A stretch of 64,000 bases of DNA, from the NCBI RefSeq assembly GCF_000520975.1, contig NZ_JACB01000040.1, positions 1 to 64,000 of the forward strand. Direction: 5' to 3'. Position numbers and translations under genes: made by a program. Below, in pieces: positions 11,901-19,889 of this stretch. Under the pieces are notes generated by a model. It saw only the letters and a program-made list of their open reading frames with translations, did not search any database and had not been told where the DNA came from. How positions within the stretch are numbered: position 1 is the first letter of the stretch; every line of letters starts with the position of its first letter. Source of the DNA: Aquimarina megaterium XH134. Lineage in GTDB: Bacteria; Bacteroidota; Bacteroidia; Flavobacteriales; Flavobacteriaceae.

Positions 11901-13104
11901 CTGCATCAGTAACAGGTCCTGCAGGACCAATAGTTGTTGGATCCAGATCATTGTTACTATTATCAGGAAAAGCTCCTGCTCCTGTATTAAATAAAGAAGC
12001 GGGTATAGTAAAATTACCCGTATCTGGTGCTTCTCCTATATCCTGAAGCGCTACAATATTACGTGCATTAGTCAAGGTCTGTGCACTTGTTGCTCTATTG
12101 GTTACCCATACTTCGATCCTGGTTATCTGTATATTATTATTAATAAAAGGATAACTTGCCAAAGAAGTATTATATGTATCTCTAAAATAATGTGATAAAA
12201 AGAAATGTCGATTTTCGTCATAATCTAAAGCAAAAAGCTCAAAATCTTCTACGGTCCCTCCTCCTTCTACATTTACAGATCTTGTTTCAGAGCGCTGTTC
12301 AGAATACACCCCGGTAATAGTGGTTCGCCCAAATTGTAGTCCCATTTTAACTCCAAAAAGACTTTGTGCTCCCTGGATCAATGTGCTGTTCAATGGCATA
12401 CTTACATTACCTACCTCAATACTTTGGATAATATCATCTTCTGTAGGCGTATATTCTAATTTTAATTGATTCTGAAAGTCGAAAGTAGATTCTGTATCAT
12501 AATTAGCTGTTACCTGCAGCCTAGTTCCTATTTTACCCAGCAAACTTAGACTGATTCTTTGATCAAAGTCGAATGTAAAATTACTTCGGTTACGAGGTGA
12601 AAAAGCGGGATTATCTTGTTTTGTATAAAGTAATCCTAAATCTATTTCTACAGATCCCTGAGGGATAATTTCAATTTCATTTCCTCCAAAAACAGATTCG
12701 AAGAAATTAGAATTAACATAAAAAATAGGAAGTAAATTCTTTCTTTTCTCTTCACTACCATCTTTTTTACCACTAAAAGCTTCAATTTTTTCTTTAAAAT
12801 AAGCTCTTCGTTGCTCTTGTTCTACTAATGCTTCGTATTCTGATGGTGTTAAGAAAATAGGATACCTCACATTAAAATCCCCAAGTTTCTCCCGATAGAT
12901 ATATCGATTCGTAATCGGATCGTATTCATACTTGGTTACAATACTATTCGGATCTGGTAAAGACAATGCTCCCAAAGAAAATGTAGTACTTGTAGAATCC
13001 CGAACAGTTTGATTGTCCTGACCCTGTAACACCCCACTATAAAGTGCTATCAAACATACTAATATCCTAAAAAAATCAACGCGTAAGTAATTCGAAAAAC
13101 TCAA
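5944..13104 (-). CDS. sprA: SprA, type IX secretion outer-membrane translocon / gliding motility protein
   Basis: The 2,386-residue size, N-terminal hydrophobic export signal (about residues 10-29, ending GVLQGQ) and long beta-rich sequence match SprA/Sov. SprA is the giant outer-membrane barrel through which type IX cargo leaves the cell and is needed for gliding in Flavobacterium. Recognisable parts include YRPGQRGQYNFNP, VWFNEMRLSDL and a terminal beta-strand ending RYNFGN, as expected for barrel proteins. A Lys-rich cytosol-unlike insertion (about residues 1880-1915, many KK and DKK) is conspicuous. The only start available is TTG at 13104: the upstream in-frame codons reach a stop without an ATG. 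It lies 4 bp after the ruvA stop, so translation is probably coupled to ruvA. Confidence 0.95.
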   Translation of the reverse strand: MSFSNYLRVDFFRILVCLIALYSGVLQGQDNQTVRDSTSTTFSLGALSLPDPNSIVTKYEYDPITNRYIYREKLGDFNVRYPIFLTPSEYEALVEQEQRRAYFKEKIEAFSGKKDGSEEKRKNLLPIFYVNSNFFESVFGGNEIEIIPQGSVEIDLGLLYTKQDNPAFSPRNRSNFTFDFDQRISLSLLGKIGTRLQVTANYDTESTFDFQNQLKLEYTPTEDDIIQSIEVGNVSMPLNSTLIQGAQSLFGVKMGLQFGRTTITGVYSEQRSETRSVNVEGGGTVEDFELFALDYDENRHFFLSHYFRDTYNTSLASYPFINNNIQITRIEVWVTNRATSAQTLTNARNIVALQDIGEAPDTGNFTIPASLFNTGAGAFPDNSNNDLDPTTIGPAGPVTDAVRQVPTVQQGFIGAIANFNEGFDYAILENARKLNQSEYTLNTQLGYISLNQKLNNDEVLAVAYQYTRNGEVFQVGEFANDGVDATIGDNTGGAIDAGSSQSLVVKMLKSPIVNVTLPIWDLMMKNIYSTGAFRLEQNDFRLNILYSNPSPVNYITAAEGSSVALPSDVEQTTLLKVFNLDRLNPNNDPVQGGDGFFDYVPGVTIDSQNGRIIFTTIEPFGEHLFDKLDNGPVGANYTNPNSYNPNQAKYVFRDLYTQTKVVAEQKSADKNYFQLKGKYKSSGQDGIPLGAFNVPQGSVTVTAGGRTLQEGVDYTVNYQLGRVNILDEALLSSNTPIQVSTENNAVFGQQTKRFTGLNIEHKFSDDFIIGGTYLNLNERPITQKSNYDFEPINNTILGFNVAYSTEVPFLTRMVNKLPNIDTDVPSNVSVRAEGAYLVAGAPRGANFDGKVTTYIDDFEGAQTRIDVSSPLSWELSSVPIGFGDPSNPNSDVVVDGIESGYQRAKLSWYSIDPIFYSNGRPSGVSEQDLASNATRRVFIDEIFPETDIAQGQTLALFTLDLNYRPGQRGQYNFNPAYAPGSSLPQPDSRNNFGGITRQLTSTNFEQANVEFIEFWLMDPFEYDDVSNPGGTIVFNLGNISEDVLKDGRKQYENGLPKGGVGSVVDTDYGRVPVNQSLIYAFDSDGQDRIDQDAGFDGLGDQDEKQKPEYAAFQSLDDPSGDNYTYFLQAGGTILERYDKYNGTEGNSPTNVSNDDRGNTTFPTAEDVNRDNTMNTINSYYEYEIPIFRGMGVGNDGGTGFISDVSPPGLTARVSGQDIPVRWVRFKIPIYNPTRSININDFRSIRFMRMYLTGFAEPTLLRFGSLDLVRGDYRRYVVEGNTTNDPTNGLNVTGNSDVIVTSVSAEETPNYVTPPGVVREQLNNNNNIIRDDERSLALTVNNLQSGDARGVYKNFNVDMRQYENLEMFLHAESLPEPTIPIQDGDLKAFIRMGNDFTNNFYQIELPLAVSDRNDGSQNGAWPENNRLSLPLEFLQQIKSNVLGDDALSVNDLNFFTGPNNLRVGIKGNPNFGDVRVMMVGVKNDSGSDQSGTVWFNEMRLSDLKNRGGWAAVGSLDANIADFANVSASGRISTIGFGGIEQGPNERSREDVKQYDVTTNVNLGQLLPKKWGMQIPFNYSRGEELITPQFDPEFQDIELQDRLDRETDPVEKERIEKQSTEYTKRQSFNVIGLRKERTGDGKPMPYDVENFAFSGTYNQTDHRDFEIEKSLDQNVKLGGTYDFSFQPKEVEPFKKVKFLGKSKYFDLIKDFNVNLLPTSISVNSNINRQYNEQVFRDITLGPDDIRLPTLYQRNFLFDWQYGVNYNLTKSLNFNFTSANNRIVKNFIDENNEVDNTIDVWSGFFDIGDPNTHSQQLQVNYEVPFNKVPVFKFIRATYSYNADFQWVKGSEALKTLEGIPDLGNTVQNANVHTLNGSLDMNTLYKYAGLTKVKPGRKNAKKKNKDSKDKKEGDRAPGSPQKNKVKRGRSKLSVGDKAYNTLIGLVTAVKKVNVNYQQDSGIFLPGYTREPGFVGTLKPTVGFTFGSQSDIRDLAARNGWLTLYQEFNQQYQEVEGKQLNIQASLGLLKGLKIDISANRNSSQTYTENYRVNTNSDGSIFTDDPYQSLTGNTFGNFTISTVLVKTAFKKSDEFSSEAFDKFRENRLIIARRLAIERGNNPNVDSDGDGFPDGYGRTNQAVLLPAFLAAYTGGNPEKVKKGAFRDIPLPNWDVKYTGLMNIKWFKKRFKRFSVAHGYRANYTINQFQTNLEFGKSEFDEANNYRNPELYSNVNLTEQFSPLVRLDMEMKNSIKILAEWKKDRALSLSFDNNLLTEIQGNEYIIGLGYRLKDLTFVTKIAGRKKVIKSDLNLRADLSLRQNETLIRYLDLDNTQITAGQDIYGIKFTTDYSLSKNLTALLFYDHTFSKYSISTAFPQTTIRGGFTLRYNFGN

Positions 13105-13108
13105 TGTT

Positions 13109-13690
13109 TTATAAATTTTTTAGTGCCTGTTTAATAATATTTTCAACTGTTTCTTTGGGGCTTTGTTTTAGAACTTTATCAATAGCTTTTTCTGCAATTT
13201 TTCGATTAAATCCTAGGGTTTCTAAAGCAGATAACGCTTCATCTTTATTAGTATTGCTTTGTGACACTGAAACTTCGTCGATATTATATACTTTGAGTAT
13301 TTTATCTTTTAGATCTATAATAACACGTTGGGCAGTTTTGGCTCCGATTCCTTTAATAGATTGAATTGTAGCTACGTCATTAGAAGCTATTGCTTCTTTA
13401 ATTTGATCAGGGTGTAAGGATGACAACATGGTTCTGGCTGTACTTGCTCCTATTCCCGAAACCGAGATTAAAAGCCTAAAAATTTCTCTTTCTGATTTTT
13501 CTGCAAAACCAAATAAGGTATGAGAATCTTCTTTTACCTGCAGATGCGTATACAATTGTAGCACTTCTCCCTCGGGAATCAAAGAAAAAGTATGTAATGA
13601 GATATGTAATAAATATCCTACTCCGCTACAATCTATTATTACATCAGTAGGGTTTTTTTCAACAAGCCTCCCCTTGATATGTGTGATCAT
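13109..13690 (-). CDS. ruvA: Holliday junction branch migration protein RuvA
   Basis: The 193-residue protein matches RuvA in length and motifs. It has an N-terminal OB-fold (MITHIKGRLVEKNP), two helix-hairpin-helix motifs (SVSGIGAST and SIKGIGAKTAQR) and a C-terminal RuvB-interacting domain (DEALSALETLGF). RuvA tetramers bind four-way junctions and position the RuvB motor, whose gene is about 28 kb away in this window. The gene is directly upstream of sprA with a 4-bp gap. Confidence 0.97.
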   Translation of the reverse strand: MITHIKGRLVEKNPTDVIIDCSGVGYLLHISLHTFSLIPEGEVLQLYTHLQVKEDSHTLFGFAEKSEREIFRLLISVSGIGASTARTMLSSLHPDQIKEAIASNDVATIQSIKGIGAKTAQRVIIDLKDKILKVYNIDEVSVSQSNTNKDEALSALETLGFNRKIAEKAIDKVLKQSPKETVENIIKQALKNL

Positions 13691-13925
13691 TTGTTAAGTT
13701 AATGTACTCTTTTTGAGTTTCTATACTGCAAAATAAATCCTGATCTTCATCAGGGGTTAGTTTTTTCTCTAATTTTATCTTTTTTCAGTGATATCGTTGG
13801 TACTACCAAAAAAAGTACTTCACCAGAGCGTAAAATCATAATTATTTTTGCTTGAATATTAAAATTCAAGAAGAGTTGAGTGTTAAGCAATCAAATGTAA
13901 TAAAATTCTACTACATACAGGGGAT

Positions 13926-13960
13926 AAAAAAACACCCTTTAAAAATGGTGTTCTTTTTTT
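13926..13960. terminator. Hairpin with A and T tracts in the ruvA-maeB gap
   Basis: A six-base stem (aacacc / ggtgtt) is flanked by an A tract on the left and a seven-T tract on the right. It resembles an intrinsic terminator on either strand. No gene ends next to it, so it is either a second maeB terminator or the end of an unseen small RNA. Confidence 0.45.
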
Positions 13961-14129
13961 ATTACGCTCGCCTCTTCCTCATATCCAATACAGAAAATAT
14001 TTCTGCATTATCATATCTAAGAGATTGAGTTAAATATTGTTCTCCTACAAATACATCAATACAATCTAACAAAACATAAACCTAATGAAGTATAAAACTT
14101 GGAGTTTTTACACATCTTACCAAAATGTA

Positions 14130-14158
14130 AAAAGCTATACTACCAAAGTATAGCTTTT
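14130..14158 (-). terminator. Terminator downstream of maeB
   Basis: A perfect 11-bp inverted repeat (aaaagctatac / gtatagctttt) with a 7-nt loop lies about 50 bp after the maeB stop codon. On the minus strand a T-containing tail follows. Confidence 0.8.
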
Positions 14159-14210
14159 AATCTTATATAAATTATTTTTATTTAGCTCTTAAGAGTTGTC
14201 AATCAATCGA

Positions 14211-16520
14211 TTAAACAACATCAGGCATTAATGACAATTGCAAATCTCTTTTTTCCTTCTGCTGAGCATCAATAACAGCAACTGCTGCCATATTTATCAT
14301 TTCTTCTACACTTGCTCCCAATTGGAGAATATGAGCTGGTTTATTCATCCCCATCATAATAGGTCCTATTGATTCTGCATTATTAATTTCACTTAATAAT
14401 TTATAATTACTATTGGCCGAATCTAAATTAGGAAATACCAATGTGTTTACCTTTTGCCCATTAAGCTTAGAAAATGGAAATTTATCCTTCCTCATTTTTC
14501 TGTTTAATGCAAAATTCATTTGTAATCCACCATCTACAACCAGGTTAGGATAATATCTATGCAAATATGCTACTGCATCCTGTACTTTTGAAGCAGTAGG
14601 ATGTTTTGATGATCCAAAATTAGAATATGAAACCATAGCAATCACAGGTCTTACCCCAAACATCTCTACGGTTCTAGCCGTCATTTGCGCTATTTTTGCC
14701 AATTCTTTTGAAGAAGGTTCGATATTTATAGAGGTATCACTTATAAACAATGGTCCCTTATCGGTCATCATTACATTCATTGTTGCAATACGAGTTGCCC
14801 CTTTGGCAAGCCCTATTAAGTCCATCATGGGTTTAACCACAGTTGGATAACTTCTAGAATACCCAGAAAGCAATGCATCGGCATCTCCTTCATTTACCAT
14901 CATGGCAGCAAAATAGTTACGTTCGCGCATTAATTTTTCTGCATCATACAGGGTAATTCCTTTACGCTTATTGGTTTCCCAATATTGTTTGGCATATCTA
15001 TTTTTACGCTCACATTCTTCGTCTGCTTTAGGATCAATGATATCAATACCAGTTGGATCAAAATCAATCTCTTTCATCAGTTCGAGTATGATATCTTTAC
15101 GACCTAATAAAACCGGGAAAGCAATACGTTCTTCTTTAACTGTCTGAGCCGCTTTTAACACATCCAGATGGTCTGCTTCTGCAAAAACAACACGTTTAGG
15201 ATTTGTTTTTGCTCTATCTAATAACAATCGTACTATTTTATTATCATTACCCATTCGCTCAAGCAATTCATCTTCATACTTCTCCCAATCGGTAATAGGT
15301 GCCGTTGCCACACCACTCTCAATAGCCGCTTTAGCTACTGCAGGAGGCACTTTTGCGATAAGTCTTGGATCAAAAGGTTTTGGTATGATATACTCTTTAC
15401 CAAAATTAAGACGTGTTTCTCCATAGGCTATATTTACTTGCTCCGGAACAGGTTCTTTGGCTAGCTCGGCTAACGCTTTTACAGCTGCCATTTTCATTTC
15501 TTCATTAATGGCCGTAGCTCTTACATCCAAAGCACCTCTAAAAATAAAAGGGAACCCCAGTACATTATTTACCTGGTTAGGATGATCACTTCTTCCTGTA
15601 GCCATGATTACATCTTTACGAGCTTTAATCGCCAGATCATATTTTATTTCGGGATCTGGATTTGCCATTGCGAAAACAATTGGATTATCTGCCATTGATA
15701 TCAGCATATCGGGACTTACCAGATTGGCCATCGATAAACCAATAAATACATCTGCATCTCGCATTGCATCTTCTAGGTCATTGAGGTCTCGATCTGTGGC
15801 AAATTCTGCTTTTTCTGGAGTAAGGCTATCTCGATCTTTACGAATTACACCTTTACTATCGGTCATAACAATATTTTCGGCTTTAGCTCCAAAAGCTTTA
15901 TATAATCTTGTACAAGATACTGCCGCCGCACCAGCGCCACTAACAACAATTCTTACTTCTTCAATGTTTTTATTTGCAATTTCTAATGCATTTAACAATG
16001 CAGCAGCAGAAATTATAGCTGTACCATGCTGATCGTCATGCATCACTGGGATATCCAGTTCTTCTTTTAGTCGTCTTTCGATCTCAAAGGCTTCGGGAGC
16101 TTTAATATCTTCAAGGTTTATCCCTCCAAATGTTGGAGCAATATTTTTAACAGTTTCGATAAAAGCATCTACATCTTTTGTATCTACCTCGATATCAAAC
16201 ACATCGATATCGGCAAATATCTTAAACAATAACCCTTTTCCTTCCATTACAGGTTTTGATGCTTCGGGACCAATATCTCCTAATCCTAATACTGCTGTAC
16301 CATTAGATATTACAGCAACCAGATTTCCTTTTGCCGTATATTTATAAACGTCTGCCTTTTCCTTTTCGATTTCTAAACAAGGTTCGGCAACACCAGGAGA
16401 ATATGCTAAAGATAAATCTCGCTGAGTTGCATACTTTTTAGTAGGAACGACTTTAATTTTACCTGGGGTAGGCTTGGCATGATATACTAATGCCTCTCTT
16501 CTTTTACTTTCGATACTCAT
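14211..16520 (-). CDS. maeB: NADP-dependent malic enzyme with C-terminal phosphotransacetylase-like domain
   Basis: The protein decarboxylates malate to pyruvate, generating NADPH in the cytosol. The malic enzyme part (about residues 1-430) shows LAYSPGVAEPC, DDQHGTA and the nucleotide-binding GAGAAA. The C-terminal part (about 430-769) is related to phosphate acetyltransferase (RVVFAEADHLDVLKA, ATMNVMMTDKGPLF, VDGGLQMNFALN), the usual regulatory fusion of MaeB-type enzymes. The frame extends 13 codons upstream to 16559, but the ATG at 16520 (MSIESKRREAL) matches the family start and gives 769 residues. A TAnnTTTG promoter lies about 95 bp upstream and a hairpin terminator follows. Confidence 0.95.
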   Translation of the reverse strand: MSIESKRREALVYHAKPTPGKIKVVPTKKYATQRDLSLAYSPGVAEPCLEIEKEKADVYKYTAKGNLVAVISNGTAVLGLGDIGPEASKPVMEGKGLLFKIFADIDVFDIEVDTKDVDAFIETVKNIAPTFGGINLEDIKAPEAFEIERRLKEELDIPVMHDDQHGTAIISAAALLNALEIANKNIEEVRIVVSGAGAAAVSCTRLYKAFGAKAENIVMTDSKGVIRKDRDSLTPEKAEFATDRDLNDLEDAMRDADVFIGLSMANLVSPDMLISMADNPIVFAMANPDPEIKYDLAIKARKDVIMATGRSDHPNQVNNVLGFPFIFRGALDVRATAINEEMKMAAVKALAELAKEPVPEQVNIAYGETRLNFGKEYIIPKPFDPRLIAKVPPAVAKAAIESGVATAPITDWEKYEDELLERMGNDNKIVRLLLDRAKTNPKRVVFAEADHLDVLKAAQTVKEERIAFPVLLGRKDIILELMKEIDFDPTGIDIIDPKADEECERKNRYAKQYWETNKRKGITLYDAEKLMRERNYFAAMMVNEGDADALLSGYSRSYPTVVKPMMDLIGLAKGATRIATMNVMMTDKGPLFISDTSINIEPSSKELAKIAQMTARTVEMFGVRPVIAMVSYSNFGSSKHPTASKVQDAVAYLHRYYPNLVVDGGLQMNFALNRKMRKDKFPFSKLNGQKVNTLVFPNLDSANSNYKLLSEINNAESIGPIMMGMNKPAHILQLGASVEEMINMAAVAVIDAQQKEKRDLQLSLMPDVV

Positions 16521-16612
16521 ACTAAATAAGATAAATGTGCTAATAAAAATAAAGATCAAAATACCATAACACCAGATTTAATGGTTATGATATTTTGATA
16601 CTAATACATATA

Positions 16613-16641
16613 CAAAGGTACAAGTCTGTATGAGATGCAAA
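16613..16641 (-). promoter_or_regulatory. Predicted maeB promoter
   Basis: On the minus strand TTTG (16638-16641) is followed after 17 nt by TACCTTTG (16613-16620). This matches the Bacteroidetes housekeeping consensus TTTG/N19/TAnnTTTG with a slightly short spacer. It predicts a leader of about 85 nt. Confidence 0.6.
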
Positions 16642-16724
16642 AATTAATACTAAGGAATCTTTGCGAAAAATAAGGATTGAAAAAAAATACCATACATTTA
16701 ACAATCTTATTAAAGATTTATCAA

Positions 16725-18608
16725 TTAATTATTGGTTTTATTAAATATTTCATCAGGATCTATAAGCTGATTCAATTTATACTTATATTCTACAGATAGA
16801 AGACTTAATCCTAATTGATAAGAAGCGTTCATCCATCCAAAACCACCATCGGGAACATATTTAAAATCAGATCCGACATTACCATACTCTACATCTACTT
16901 TAAATGTTCCGCAAACGACATCGAATTTTTCTGGAATTACACCATTATAATCTGCTGCATTCTTGGTAATCATCCACAGCCATCTATAGACAAGTTCTTC
17001 TGCCAAATCCTGATACCCATAATTAAGCAATCCTTCCCAAACAATCATTTGATGTGGAGCCCATCCAAACGGATAGTCCCATTGTCGTTTTGGAGCATCT
17101 TTTGGAACATCTCGAAGAGAAAACTTAGAGCTTCCGGCAATACCAAATTCACATTTTAACCGAGGTGTCAAATATTCGACAACACTTTTTGCTTGATCTG
17201 CTGTACATAATTTTGCCCATAATGGATAAAACCCGGTCGCCGACTCAAAATGAGTTTTCTTTTTTTCTAATAGATTATAATCAAAATAACTACCTGTTTT
17301 TTCATCCCACATGTATTGATTTATCAGCGCTACCCGTTGAGTTGCAATATCATTCCAATACTCAGAATTTAATTTCTTCTCTTTATATATAAATTCATCA
17401 TTAAAAAAACGCTTTATGATATATGCCAAATCTTTTTCATATTTATACAATAGTGTATTAAGATCTACAGTAGTTAGATCAGCACATATCCCTTCTAGCC
17501 TGTAGGTTGTATCATGCCCACTTTCTCTTACGCTTCGATCATGCAAAAAATATTGATCCAATTCTGCTCTATCAACCTCTCTGTGCAGGTATAACTTTCT
17601 AAATTCTTCGACAGATTGCGAGTCGTCGTTCTTATATTTTTGTAATATATAATCATAATGTCCTTCTTCAACTTCTGCTGTTATACCTATTCCTTCTGCA
17701 TAAAACCTATTTAATCCATTTGATGCCAATCTTTTTCCAGATTGCATCCAAACAGTTTCATATTCATGAATAGCTGTTTTTGTACATTCTTTTAGCCAGG
17801 AAATAGGTGTTTGATCTTTATATTTCTCATAATACTCTACAACCATAGATGTATAGAAAGGAGGTTGAGTTCTTGTTAGATAATAGCTTCTATTAGCGTT
17901 TAGAATTTTACCATAATTCTTGATTTGATATGTAAAATTATCAATCATCCCTTTGGCAAGTTCTTTTTTGCCATCTAGTAAAAGGCCTATATTTATAAAA
18001 TAGCTATCCCATCCATACATCTCATTAAATCTTCCTCCCGGAACCAAAAATGGGACAGCTTTTTTCTTACGATCATCGGTAGTTAATGCTAATCCTAAAA
18101 TCCCAGGCTTATCATTAATGGACTGCACAAATTCTGGTGTTATTTTTGGGGGTAGCGTCTCTAATATAATATGATCTATTCCTTTTGTTATTTCCTGATA
18201 AAAAGAATAGGCTTCTTTATCATGAAAAGGAACGTATAATCGTTTTTCTTTTATACTCCGTTTATCATCAGACATAATTTTTTCAATACCATTTCGATCT
18301 AATTTTCTAGTTAATCGATCCCAATAGTACTCTTTTATCATTTTAGAAATTCTAATGCCGGGTTGCTGTTTAATCTCTGTTAAAGAAATTTCTATGATCC
18401 CTTTTTTGTCTTCTTTTGTCAATTTTAATTCCTGAAGCAGATTAGACAGGTGATAGGTTCCTTTAATGGTATAAACTTCGTTGTTAATGGTATGTATTTC
18501 AAATTCTTTTGGACCCCAATCATCAATAGTAATCCTCTTGTCTTGATCAGTATCTTCTTGTTGAAGCAAACTATGCAAGACATCTTTTTTATATATTTTA
18601 ATCAACAT
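16725..18608 (-). CDS. treF: Alpha,alpha-trehalase, glycoside hydrolase family 37, with N-terminal EF-hand-like loop
   Basis: Trehalase splits trehalose into two glucose molecules. Both GH37 signatures are present: PGGRFNEMYGWDSYF near residue 190 and QWDYPFGWAPHQ near residue 508. No signal peptide is visible, so the enzyme should be cytoplasmic. Residues 19-30 form a canonical-looking calcium loop with D19, D21, D23, I26 and D30, followed by WGPKEF. From memory this resembles the calcium-binding loop of fungal neutral trehalase Nth1 and is not typical of E. coli TreA or TreF. The start codon region overlaps the end of the MFS gene by 11 bp, indicating coupled import and hydrolysis. The gene symbol is by function; the subfamily may differ. 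Confidence 0.92.
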   Translation of the reverse strand: MLIKIYKKDVLHSLLQQEDTDQDKRITIDDWGPKEFEIHTINNEVYTIKGTYHLSNLLQELKLTKEDKKGIIEISLTEIKQQPGIRISKMIKEYYWDRLTRKLDRNGIEKIMSDDKRSIKEKRLYVPFHDKEAYSFYQEITKGIDHIILETLPPKITPEFVQSINDKPGILGLALTTDDRKKKAVPFLVPGGRFNEMYGWDSYFINIGLLLDGKKELAKGMIDNFTYQIKNYGKILNANRSYYLTRTQPPFYTSMVVEYYEKYKDQTPISWLKECTKTAIHEYETVWMQSGKRLASNGLNRFYAEGIGITAEVEEGHYDYILQKYKNDDSQSVEEFRKLYLHREVDRAELDQYFLHDRSVRESGHDTTYRLEGICADLTTVDLNTLLYKYEKDLAYIIKRFFNDEFIYKEKKLNSEYWNDIATQRVALINQYMWDEKTGSYFDYNLLEKKKTHFESATGFYPLWAKLCTADQAKSVVEYLTPRLKCEFGIAGSSKFSLRDVPKDAPKRQWDYPFGWAPHQMIVWEGLLNYGYQDLAEELVYRWLWMITKNAADYNGVIPEKFDVVCGTFKVDVEYGNVGSDFKYVPDGGFGWMNASYQLGLSLLSVEYKYKLNQLIDPDEIFNKTNN

Positions 18609-19818
18609 TATTTCTTGTTAATTTGTGTAATACCAGCAATGTCGATAACAATAAGATCATTGGTATTATCGTATAATAAAATGCTTGTTGGGCGCCAACA
18701 TTTTTAAATAACCAGCCTACTATTGTAGATCCTGTAGTTCCTCCTAAAGCAGAGAAAACCACTATAAGACCAGTCATAGGACTATGTAATTTTTTGGGTA
18801 AAGCACTTAGCACCGCAGAATTTATTAGAGGATATATTGGGGCGAGACATAACCCGATAAGCGGAAACGCATATCCTATCCATGGTATATCTGTAATTTT
18901 TTGGATTTTTTGCGCCTCAACATCTAAGGTTTGTGGTAAAATAAAAACCACCATAAGTATTGCTAATCCTATACATACTGTAAGAATATAAACCCAAGGT
19001 ATTCGCTTTGATAGAATTCCTGCACCTATTCTCCCAATAGCCAATGATATTGCAAAAACGCTAGACATCATAATGCTTACGTTAGGAGGAAGCTGTAACA
19101 CTCTTTTATAAAATGTGGGTAACCAAGTCATCACTCCCTGTTCTACCATTACGAATAAAAAGGCACTACCAACAAATACGATGACCAACATTTTGGTGCA
19201 CAAAAGCATCATCTGCTTAACATCATCTAATAGATTTACGCCCGGAATTTCGTTTCCTTCTTCAAATCTGGTGAAGAACAATAATAGAAAAGACACAAAA
19301 ATCAGTGCAGCTAAAAGCAAATATACCCGCAACCATGCATCTGGATTATTATCATAATTAAATGCAGGAAACAGAAAATAAGCCGCAGCGATTCCTATCA
19401 TAAAAACCCCTTCTACAATACTCATTAAACTATTGTGATCTCGTCTGGTTTTTGTAATTATCCCGATAAGGGTATATACCGAAACTTTTACCAAAGCAAA
19501 GGATACTCCTATTGCAGCAAAAAGAAGTTTTGCAGACCAGAAAGAATTACCATAGTACATCCCCAGACATCCAATAAACGAAATGAGCAATCCCAATAAT
19601 ATTGCTTTCTTATATCCTATTCTTGGCAAAAAAGAAGCTATTAAGAATGAAACCAATGCTATCGGCAAATCTTTAAACCATTCTAAAGTACTTGCCTCGA
19701 TCTCATCAACATGGTAATTCTCTAAAGATTTTAAGATTACTATTCCTACACTATTAAGGAGGATAGCAAAAATAAAATAGTTGATAAACAAGGATATTTT
19801 TATGGATACATTCTTCAT
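18598..19818 (-). CDS. MFS sugar transporter, probably for trehalose
   Basis: The 406-residue protein is hydrophobic throughout, with about 12 predicted membrane helices and charged inter-helix loops (for example IPRIGYKK-like LPRIGYKKAILLG), as in major facilitator superfamily carriers. It belongs to the general sugar-porter-like/FucP-like part of the superfamily by appearance only. Its 3' end overlaps the trehalase start by 11 bp and it lies downstream of a TonB receptor, so inner-membrane import of trehalose is the simplest inference. Substrate cannot be read from the sequence. Confidence 0.85.
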   Translation of the reverse strand: MKNVSIKISLFINYFIFAILLNSVGIVILKSLENYHVDEIEASTLEWFKDLPIALVSFLIASFLPRIGYKKAILLGLLISFIGCLGMYYGNSFWSAKLLFAAIGVSFALVKVSVYTLIGIITKTRRDHNSLMSIVEGVFMIGIAAAYFLFPAFNYDNNPDAWLRVYLLLAALIFVSFLLLFFTRFEEGNEIPGVNLLDDVKQMMLLCTKMLVIVFVGSAFLFVMVEQGVMTWLPTFYKRVLQLPPNVSIMMSSVFAISLAIGRIGAGILSKRIPWVYILTVCIGLAILMVVFILPQTLDVEAQKIQKITDIPWIGYAFPLIGLCLAPIYPLINSAVLSALPKKLHSPMTGLIVVFSALGGTTGSTIVGWLFKNVGAQQAFYYTIIPMILLLSTLLVLHKLTRNNVD

Positions 19819-19847
19819 TAAAAACGGTCGTGACTGGTTATTAATTT

Positions 19848-19877
19848 AAAACTGCCCGAGCAATACGAGCAGTTTTT
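19848..19877 (-). terminator. Terminator/attenuator between TonB receptor and MFS gene
   Basis: An inverted repeat with 8-bp outer stem (aaaactgc / gcagtttt) lies 13 bp after the receptor stop codon and about 30 bp before the MFS start codon. It may end the receptor transcript or act as an attenuator that lowers expression of the downstream transporter and trehalase genes. Confidence 0.65.
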
Positions 19878-19889
19878 GGCTCCAAACAA

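Larger units (their letters stand above)
13691..14210. other. 520-bp intergenic region with two hairpins
   Basis: No credible coding frame is seen on either strand. The stretch is AT-rich and holds the two hairpins listed separately: one near the maeB end and one in mid-region. The ruvA promoter must lie in its left part, but I see no clear TAnnTTTG element there. Confidence 0.6.
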
